Positions 11,763 to 20,274 of a stretch of 64,000 bases of DNA are shown in pieces; position 1 is the stretch's first letter; each line of letters opens with the position of its first letter. A program made the position numbers and the translations under genes. The stretch comes from Capniomyces stellatus (Eukaryota; Kickxellomycota; Harpellomycetes; Harpellales; Legeriomycetaceae), in assembly GCA_001661515.1 (NCBI GenBank), contig LUVW01000003.1, positions 62,001 through 126,000 of the forward strand. The letters are read 5' to 3'. The notes under the pieces were generated by a model. That model did not search any database. It saw only the letters and a list, made by a program, of their open reading frames with translations, and was not told the origin of the DNA.

Positions 11763-11821
<59 letters not shown>

Positions 11822-11899
11822 AGAGTCTTGATTTTCATCACTACTGCCTCCAAAGAATTCCTTTTCCAAAAAATCATCATCGATGGATTTTTCCGCCAT
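8206..11899 (-). CDS. SPT8: SAGA complex subunit SPT8 (WD40 repeat)
   Basis: Ten exons: 11899-10993, 10836-10562, 10434-10258, 10113-10074, 9974-9883, 9691-9545, 9411-9139, 8956-8790, 8572-8460, 8309-8206; 764 residues. SPT8 is a fungal SAGA coactivator subunit that contacts TBP. Residues 1-300 are highly acidic with a long Glu-Asn repeat. The WD40 propeller follows: GYEIIPY, DMRWVFTGGEDGYVYKWDFFASMNGK, GLWLATG, IGLWSIRHDEGK, VSGSWDRVV, YWDLNTG, SCWSTDGKKIYVGRRN, ASVDNVRVWNLS, FQIIPGHHGATISQLY and the terminal VSAVGNRGWDGTGT block, which is diagnostic for SPT8. Blocks fall on separate exons and join in phase. The 40-nt exon 4 and the weak donor AAG|gttggc of intron 5 are the least certain parts. 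The start is the only upstream ATG giving the acidic N-terminus. Confidence 0.92.
9755..9789. repeat. TTTTG simple repeat in an SPT8 intron
   Basis: About five copies of a 5-nt TTTTG unit on the + strand, within the intron between SPT8 exons 5 and 6. Confidence 0.8.
11715..11820 (-). repeat. Hexanucleotide repeat coding the Glu-Asn tract of SPT8
   Basis: On the + strand a TTCTCG unit drifts to TTTTCA and then TTTTCG over about 17 copies, all in frame. Translated on the minus strand it reads alternating Glu and Asn. The sub-blocks share identical codons, suggesting recent slippage in steps. Confidence 0.9.
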
Positions 11900-12770
11900 T
11901 TTGTCTTTGTCTTTGTCCCTGTTATATTTATTGTGGTTCTATTTATTTTACATTAGCACCCTTATTTTTCGAGCCAAGTCTTTACGAAAATGAACAATTA
12001 TCTCGCGCTTTGACTCGTGCTTTCACCCCTTTTTTCTTGGTGGCTGGTATTTTTATACTCGCTTAATTTTTTTGTTACTATAATTGTTAAAGAGTCGGTT
12101 AAAACAACTATCGTGATAAATATTGTTATTGTAGCTCTTTAGTCGACATTCAATAAACTAATTGCAGTGATGAATTGTTTAAATGAAAGGACAAAATTGA
12201 TGTTTTTAATCGGGTTTTTCGTGTTGTTGGGGTTTGAACACAATAACATTTGGATTTGCTTGGGCTTTTTTCAGTCTTGACTATTTGAAGAACACAGTAC
12301 TAATAGCAGTTTCAACAAATTATTCTAATCCATTGGTTTCAGTTACTCCAATTAGTTTGGTTTTCAGATTTATCGAGTCAATGTCTTTTTTCCCGTTTAA
12401 TGGGCAATTTAAATGAAAGATTAGATTAATACTCGAGGTTAGTTAATAATTTAATAAAATTGAATTTCAAGTTGGGTGTGATTTAAAGTTTTCGTAGTAC
12501 TTTGCTTTTAATTTTATTTTGACTTTTGCCTTAAATCAATCTTCACACCTTAATGCATGCCATAAACAGCTCTTGGTGCCATTAAACTTACTAAACCAAA
12601 AACAAAAACAAAACAAAAACAAAACAAAAACAAAACAAAAACAAAACAAAAACAAAATAAAAACAAAACAGAACGAAAACAAAAACAAACTAAAAACTAA
12701 AAACAAATAATAACGATAGTAATTTCATCACCCATTTTAACAATTGAGGATACAAAGGAATTCGAACAAA
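11900..12770. other. Divergent promoter region of SPT8 and DUG3
   Basis: SPT8 reads left and DUG3 right from this 871-bp AT-rich spacer, so it must serve both. No specific regulatory site is called. A CAAAA-type repeat sits near the DUG3 end. Confidence 0.6.
12597..12712. repeat. CAAAA/CAAAAA simple repeat upstream of DUG3
   Basis: Alternating CAAAA and CAAAAA units (11-nt period) for about 110 bp, degrading at the right end. It lies 60-170 bp before the DUG3 start codon and would be a poly-Lys/Asn/Thr/Gln artefact if translated. Confidence 0.85.
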
Positions 12771-14627
12771 ATGTGCCGATTTATATTATACAAAAGCGAT
12801 TCGCCTATTCTTTTAGCCGAGGTAATTTAAATATTTTATATCTACAAAATGCGGCACGACCATCATGATAACTTTATTAACTTGAATAAATTCACACTCG
12901 CACTCACACCTCTTCATATATCTATTTTTTTCTTTCTCCACAAATGGTAGTTGGTTACTCGACCAGCTCATTCCATTATATTGCAGTCCTTTAGCTGTAA
13001 GCTGAGAATGGACACTGTCAGAACCATGAATGGTATACTTCCAACTATCTATATTTTAAACATACCACCTTACTGTACCATACCACAACACGCCATCCCC
13101 TCCTCGCTATTTTATTATTGCTATTGAAATCTCCTTGCTTTTTTTTCCGTTTAATAATTGCAATTGTGTATTAAATTTAAATCTATAGGCGATGGATTTG
13201 GAATTGGTAAATTTAACAAAGTTCAAGAATACTTTTTTTATACCACTGCTTTATATGACCAACTCCAGTTGTATTATTATCTACTAAAAGCAAGCAAACA
13301 AGTAAACTGACAGACAGAAAAACAAACTTATAAGCAGACAAACATAATGCAATAAGTAAACACTTTATGTGAACGTTGCTTAGGTTGGTACGACGAGCCC
13401 GGAAGTAGTGGCTGCATTTACACATCTGTATTGCCAGCGTGGAGCAATAAGAATTTGCATCGTATAGCCGAGAAAGTTAAAAGTAGACTCGTATTTGCGC
13501 ATGTTCGGGCAACTGTAGGCGACACATCTACGTCAGAATCCAATTGCCACCCTTGGCAGTTCGGAAATCTTATGTGGATGCATAACGGCAACATTGCACA
13601 GTTTACAAAGGTATGTAGTTGTAATTGTAATATATTTATCAGTTGTTCAACTAAGAAATTAAGTATATCTAGCCTTAATACCAATACCAATACCAACTTT
13701 CAAGACTTTTTTTTTTTTTTACAAAAATCCTTACTTTTACATGGTTTACTTTAATTGACAGTACATTCTTTATTTACCACAAAAAAAATGCCAAACAATA
13801 GATAAAGAGGAGACTGGTCACTGAACTAAGTGAGGAAGCATATCTGAATATTGAGGGTTCAACAGACTCGGAACACGCATTTGCGCTCTTTTTAACAATG
13901 GTAACATTGATATGTTTCTTACATCCAAATCCGCAATTAACCAGCTCAAATTAATACATAACGACACTTAATTGATTTTAACTAGCTCGAGGATCCAAAT
14001 AAATTATCATTCACTCACTCTGAACTTAAAGAGGCACTACTCAAAACAATAGCCAAAATAAACTTGTGGCTTGGAGAACTGGGAATAGACGAGGTAAACT
14101 AATGGCCAAGCTAATTTTCCATTATATAAATTGATTCAGCGCTACCGAGTTACAGCCTGGGCTACAGTTTTATCTCTACAGCGATTGTGTTTTAACCTGG
14201 CTGTTTACTTTCTTTAGCCATCGTTGCTGAATTTTGCTGTTACAGATGGCGTCACTGTTGTCTGTTCGCGATATATCTCAAGCAGTGTTTATGAAGCGGC
14301 CTCGCTATTCTTTTCATCAGGCAGCCAATTTTGCTCAGAAACAAACGGCGAATACAGAATGGTAAGTACATAAATGCACCTATTTGCGTTAAGAAGGTCG
14401 GTCTAACAGCAGCGTTGCGTGTACAAATCTACGTATAGGTTAGAGCTAACAAGCGGGATAAGGTTGTGGTGGTAGCCTCAGAACCATTGACATTTGAAAT
14501 AAACGATTGGCTGGCAATACCAACAAACACAATTTTGGTAATAACCTCCAAGTCCAATGTACTGATGTTTCCTATAATAGATCAGTTTTATACCAAATCC
14601 AAGAGAAAGGGCATGCAGTCCTGCTGA
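12771..14627 (+). CDS. DUG3: DUG3-type class II glutamine amidotransferase
   Basis: Eight exons: 12771-12821, 12951-13032, 13189-13206, 13384-13610, 13802-13900, 13986-14093, 14218-14361, 14439-14627; 305 residues. DUG3 carries the amidotransferase domain of the cytosolic DUG2-DUG3 complex that breaks down glutathione independently of gamma-glutamyltranspeptidase. The protein opens MCRF, so Cys2 becomes the N-terminal nucleophile once Met is removed. LVTRPAHSI, MNGDGFGIGWYDE, VFAHVRATVG, NCHPWQFGNLMWMHNG (the Gln-pocket Asn-Gly) and EPLTFEINDW follow as in DUG3. Exon 3 is a microexon of 18 nt coding part of the conserved DGFGIG loop. Phases agree at every junction. Yeast Dug3 is about 357 residues, so this one has a shorter tail. 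Confidence 0.93.
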
Positions 14628-14937
14628 GTATAAAACAGCTTTTATATAACCGACTTGCACCCGAGCCAGCGGTGCTATCAGCTTTGATTTGTAGCTTTAT
14701 ATAGACTTGTTTATTTATTTATACTAACCAGAATCGACCACCTTTTAACGAAACCCAAAATTATAATAACAGCAAGTAAATGGGCAGATAAATAAGCGAG
14801 AAGTTTGTTAAATTAAAATTAAAAAGAAAAAACGGCAATGTGCCTTAGAATGTCTTAATTCTGACTCTGAGATTTTTTTCTAAGCAGAGAGATCCTCCCC
14901 AGATGAGTTCACAGAATTGCATTCATCTTGGTTTGTT
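14628..14937. other. Convergent 3' ends of DUG3 and the 15-kb gene
   Basis: 310 bp holding both 3' UTRs. Nothing else seen. Confidence 0.5.
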
Positions 14938-15963
14938 TCAGCCGGCCATGTTCTCTACCCTATACTGTAGCTCTGAAACTTGGATATCATTGTCCAAGTC
15001 TAGTCCTACTTCCTCAGTCAAAGCTGTTATTACGTCATTAGAAGTTATTCTAGTGTCTTTAATTGCTCGGTAAAAAAAGGCCTCAAAGCTATACACAGAG
15101 TCATCAATAAACTCAGCACTTATCAAATTGTTCAAATCATCGATGCCAGTGCTAGTAAAATCGTTCTTTGTCAGCGTGGATGACAGAGAGCTGCTGCTCC
15201 TTCTTGTTGATAGCGTCCCAATTGTTGAGTCTCTTATTAGCTGAAATATCGAATTGTTTGTTGCTCTCAGCTGAACCTCAGCCACCGGACCAGTTTCGCA
15301 AGGCAGAAATACTGGCTCGCCATCCACTACTGTCTGCGTTAGTGTAATTGTACCATTGTTGTATTGGCTTGAGGCCGGGCTGAGCAGCATGTTAAGGTAG
15401 TAAAGCGGCTCTTGGCTTGTTGTAAATGGAAAGTTGTATGCCAATATGTTCTCTCCGCGTTGCACTACTGGGTTAAGCAGACAGCTAAAGTAGTTGTTGG
15501 AAATGTTGATGTTTTCTGCTATTATTGAGGAGTACGACTTGAGACTATTTATAACATCGCCGAATTTAAGCCTTAAGCTACAGTATATCATCCTTGTAGT
15601 AACAAAAGAACCATACAGAGTTTCCTGGTCGACTGTGGGATCTAGCAGTAGCAAATGTAGTTGACTTTAGTATTGTTTGATAATAATAAAAAACTCATTT
15701 CAGATCATGTCAAAGGAACAAAAAAGTTAAAAGTAGGTTGTGATTTGTTTATCTATTATTATTTATTGAAGTTGTAGATTTTGTTTTTGCAGTATACCTT
15801 CCAGGTTGATTAGATAGTTTCCATTTTCGTTGAGCAGATCATAGCGGTCATAACTTATTTTGATGCGGATTCTGATGTTGTATCTTGTTGCATCAAATGT
15901 CTGTGCAGAGCTGAAGCTAGCATCGTCGGACTGGAGCAGCTGAACTAAAATGTAAATACGCAT
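14938..15963 (-). CDS. Unrecognised two-exon protein
   Basis: Exons 15963-15798 and 15641-14938 join in phase to 289 residues (NLEG interrupted by a 156-bp GT-AG intron, continuing DPTVDQETLYGSF). I do not recognise the family. It has no signal peptide or membrane helix. The first 60 residues alternate hydrophobic and charged residues (IRIRIKISYDRYDLL), suggesting beta strands. Residues 180-215 are a Ser/Thr-rich linker (STRRSSSSLSSTLT). The C-terminus is acidic and probably helical (ITALTEEVGLDLDNDIQVSELQYRVENMAG). That it is real is supported by the length of both open frames, a canonical splice pair and continuity across it. The start ATG is the first in frame; an upstream exon cannot be excluded. 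It lies tail-to-tail with DUG3. Confidence 0.65.
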
Positions 15964-17108
15964 ACTGATATGATGGCTATGGATATAGCGGATTGGCCTT
16001 ATTTATGCTACCTTTCAATAATATTGGTTAAATGGGTTGCGGCAAAAAAACAAAAAGTAATCAAAATTTAATTTACAATAAACTAATAAAGACAAGTATT
16101 GGAAGGATATAGCCAGCTAGATTGACTTGGCTGCGTACTTGGACATACTTATATATAATTCTGTGCATTCGATAAAGCAGGTATAGGGTACTGTTAGTCA
16201 ATTAGTTTATTATTGCCCTTGCAACAATACATGGCTTTGCAACTTTATTACTATATTGCTACTTTAACAGAAATAGAGTCTATATTTCCAAAAATCATAA
16301 TTGCTGTAGAATCAATGAATCTGTGGGTGCAAGAATTATTAACGACAACAGGGGCCTAGGACTTGTAGTATAAAGTTTATTAATAGGTAAAGCGTATTGA
16401 TATTTCAGTGTGTGGTTTATATTTAGCGCAATTGATTAGAATCCAAATTAAAAGCAATACTAATACTCGGAATGTGTGAATATTTGACAGGGCTTAGACA
16501 TAGTCACATTTGTATATTTTAGGACTTGGAAGTGACTCGGCTCAAAAAACACGGCCATTCCAACTATTTTCAAGTTCAACCAAGCACTTTTGCTAATTAA
16601 TTATTCAAGTGAGGGATACAGTTATTGTGGCTTTATAAACACGAAAATAAAATTCAAAATAAATAAATATATATATATTAAAAGTAGCGTATTGGCACCA
16701 AATATATACACATGGATTATAGCAGATTAAAAACAAAGCCCGGGTTAGGTTTTTAGGCGTTAAAAATAGACCATGTACTCTAACTCGCTTTTAATCAATC
16801 AATAAATTCTGGAATGACTAACAGTAGCCTCTACTGTTACTAATTATGGCGAAATTCTATTTTAGATCTCTGCACTTGCATCTACACTGGCGCCATTCTG
16901 CTTTCCATAACGATTTTATGAATTAATGTTAGTGCGACTCTCTTTTCAACAAAAACAGCCAACAGAAGAACATCATGTTTGGTAGCGAAGCCACCACACC
17001 ATTAACACTAATTGCTAGCACTAAAGGCTTAAATGAAAAACAAAGTGGATTAATTGCATGTATATATGTTTATTTATTAAAGTTAGTTAATTATGTGATT
17101 ATTAGTAG
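15964..17108. other. Gene-free spacer
   Basis: 1.1 kb of AT-rich DNA, including a short TA repeat near 16668. It should contain the promoter of the 15-kb gene and the symporter 3' UTR. No coding signal on either strand. Confidence 0.5.
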
Positions 17109-18930
17109 TTAGCACTGCGTTTTATCAACTATAACTGGGCCATGATTTTGGTTTTGGTTTTGGTTGATGTAGGCCACAGGTGTTTTTGCTTGGAGTTTGT
17201 ATACCATCATTCTTGTGCAAAATGAGATCCCAGTAAAAATCACCGAGCCAATGGGAGCGGCCGCAAATGCACCAAAAACACTAAAGTCATCGATATATAG
17301 ACCATTTTTGAGTAAAATCAACTGCCATCCGTCGTGGAAATTCCCGTAATAAGCCGTACCAAATAGTATTACGCTTATTATACCACCAATAGCACCGACA
17401 CAGGCATCTATCTCGCCTAATAAAGAGAATCTGGGGATTAACCCAAAAAGAATAGGAAGGACTATGGCGGTAGCGAGAAGATCAGCCATCAAGAATATCT
17501 GTAGCAGATCGTAGCCTTGTTGAGAAACAATGATGACGGGTATCATGATCAAAAACACGGTTACTCTGATAGACTTAATCCCCATCTTTTGCCGAGTAAG
17601 GTCGTTTATTGATGCGATCATTGAGCACATACAGGTATCCAAAGCTGAGCAAGCCAAACAGGTTACAATCACAACGGTAGTTGCAATTATCCACTCGGGC
17701 ATAGTGGATAGAATGGCAAAAAACGAGTTGTATCCCGGAACATCGCTATCCGCAGACCAAGCCCCTGACCACGCTGCCAAAGGACCTGTCATTCCAATCA
17801 ATACATACAGCACAAAGACAACAGCGGCCCCGATCAGTGAACTGACTTTTAGGTCTCTGTTGCTTTTTGAAGCAAAAGTCCTTTGCCAAAAACCTTGATG
17901 AAACATGGTTGAAAAGGCTAAAGCAACTGTTAATGTATACAGCGTTGTCCAGCCAATTCTGGTGGGTTTGACTAACCCTATTTTCTCAATCGCACCTTCA
18001 GGGATAGTCAATTTTGTCCCAATAGCAACAGATGACAGCATAATAAGAACAAGGACAAGCACACCTAAATCCCCAAAAAATCCCCAAAAAAATCATCGGT
18101 AAAAAAAAATTAATTCATAAAAACGGTAACATGCAACGTCAACGGATAAATCACAACAAAATCCGTGGCTCTCTAGTCCACAGCAATTATAAACGTATAC
18201 TATAATCGTCAGTTATTTACTTTGAAACGAGTCGGTGATCAGCGAGGCCAAGACACCCCCAAAGGCTACAGCGTATCAAAATAAAATAAGGGATTAGTCA
18301 AAAATAGCACACGCTATAGACTAGTTCTGCACGATGCCCAAAGTATACTTCCTGCAATGATGTTATATTTTGGGAAACTGTAGTAAATTGCTTGTGTTTA
18401 CCAGAGTATGCTGTAACAACGATGGAAAGCACAATAACTGGAATGAGCGGGTTTATGTTTGTCAACAGCATGAAAAATCCGTATACTGTAGTCAGTTCTC
18501 CAGCCATATACAAAAACATGAACAGTACGCTTACTAGACCATAAATGGTGTTGAGATAAACACCAAATCTGTCTACAATAAATGCAGACATGGACCAGGT
18601 TTCGGGGTTGTGTTTTCTAAAAATCGGGCCGATATAAGAAAGGAAACATAGAGGCAAAGCTGCTGCAAACGCATAGTCAAAAACGCCAAGAACCCCTGCA
18701 ATGGTTCCAACCTCAGGAATCGAATAAAATACAGAGGAGCCCATACACACAGCCACAAAGTTCAACGAAAGCGAAACAATTCCCTGTGAATGCAATGACT
18801 TTATAAACTTTTCAAGATCATGTTTTGACTGCCGCCCGGCATACATGCCTATAACCAAAAACACCCCCAATGACACATAGATCAGAGAGTTTGAAAGATT
18901 ATCTGGAAGCGTCTTGAATTCGAGAGACAT
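17109..18930 (-). CDS. Sodium:solute symporter family (SSS) transporter
   Basis: Exons 18930-18402, 18265-18221 and 18064-17109 give 509 residues. SSS proteins use a cation gradient to import solutes; fungal members include the urea/polyamine permease DUR3. About 12-13 membrane helices are visible. The join across the two introns rebuilds the family core VTAYSGAFGGVLASLITDSFQ-SVLVLVL, equivalent to the TxYGG...TD..QG motif. Another block, FHQGFWQRTFASK, corresponds to the conserved GxxxWQR loop. The middle exon is only 45 nt but is required to restore this core, which strongly supports the model. The protein is shorter than DUR3 (about 735 residues), lacking extra C-terminal helices, so substrate cannot be inferred; proline, urea or other organic solutes are all possible. 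Confidence 0.85.
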
Positions 18931-20274
18931 TTCAAATTACTGCTTTGGTGAAGATCTTTGAATTCCGTTTAACCGATACTGTATGTTTCTACTTTTGTTT
19001 TTTCAGCTGTTGTTGTTTCTACTGTTATTATCTATGTATTGTATGTATATTATTATATCTACTATTATTATTTATATTGTTGTTATGTATATTATTATTA
19101 ATTCTGAAAACTACAAGAAAGGTACACCAAGGCTAAAGGTTGAAAGTGGTCAATTTTTCAATTCCTAAAAAAAATCAACTATTGAAACAAATCAATGAAT
19201 TGTGCTACAGATTTTTTTTTTTTGTTCTAAAATCTTTAAATTCTGAAAGATCACTTCGATTTATACTAATTACCAACCCAACCATCCCTCTTCCCAAAAA
19301 AATTAAAATGAAAAAAAGTTATTTCAACAAAAAAAAAAAAAAAGTTAGTTCCAATTTTCAATCAAGTCAACTGTTGCATTTAGTGATGAGTTATGTGTCA
19401 TTCTAGGAAAAAAAAAAAAGGTTGCAAGAAAATTCTGCTTTTCAGCTTTAAATCTGATAATCAAGACTATGATGACAAATAGGAAACCAAAACTTTCAAC
19501 GAGAATAATATCAGGACCGCATCTTGGTGGATTAACGACCTATTGATTACAAAGTGTCGTTTTTCCTAATCTGGCTAATATACATTCCGGATCTCCCAAT
19601 AGAGTCAGTATGCTAGTTTTAGGTTCGAATTGTTTATCATTTTTAATTTAAAATTGTTTTTTTTTGGATTGAGATATTTTCGATTTCAGTATCTTATAAT
19701 CCTTGGAAAAGGATGCCGATCTGTTTGGGACGTTTGTTATCAAGTACAATCTTCATTTTTACTGTTGTTCTTCCTCTCTTTGAATTTTTTTTTATATTTT
19801 TTTTTTAGAATTTTAGCTAATCAACGTGTGATATAAAAAAACTTCCTGCAAGTCTCACCAGTGCTCTAAACGATAAGACTTTGGGACCCATTTCAATAGT
19901 TTATTTGTTTTAGGCAAGCTTTAGACGAAAACTGGTAGAATTGGGTTTATTTAGCTGGTAGATTAGAGAAGGTGGAAGTTTTTTTTTGGTTTTGACGAAT
20001 TATATTCCTTGTTTTGCATTTGCGACGCGTAACTGAAACAATTATAAATACAAAGCAAAGAAAAAAAAATAGTAACCAATAAACGCCGAATAAATTAGCT
20101 TTTACTTTTTATTATCATTACTTATCTTTTAAAAACAAGACTAGTTGTGGCCAAGTCAAGTACATTCCAAGATTGAGTTTTTTTTAAAAGTCTTTTTGTT
20201 TTATTCCTGATTAACCTTATTTATTATTTTTAGAATTAAGCCATCGTAAAACATAAATAGCAAAACTAAATGTA
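18931..20274. other. Gene-free divergent spacer
   Basis: 1.3 kb between divergent genes with many T and A homopolymers (for example near 19210, 19333 and 19405). It must hold the promoters of the symporter and the DDIAS-like gene. Short open frames here are AT-rich and unconvincing. Confidence 0.5.

Noticed and set aside
10995..11831. A 278-codon plus-strand frame rich in Ser, Phe and Pro
   Set aside because: It is the antisense of SPT8 exon 1; the openness comes from the hexanucleotide repeat and skewed codons. The sense strand gives a spliced SPT8.
12519..12710. A 63-codon Lys/Asn/Gln-rich frame
   Set aside because: Produced by the CAAAA repeat upstream of DUG3.
18298..18401. Reading the symporter ORF straight through 18402 to a stop
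   Set aside because: It would truncate the protein mid-core; splicing via the 45-nt exon restores the conserved TD-x-x-Q block.
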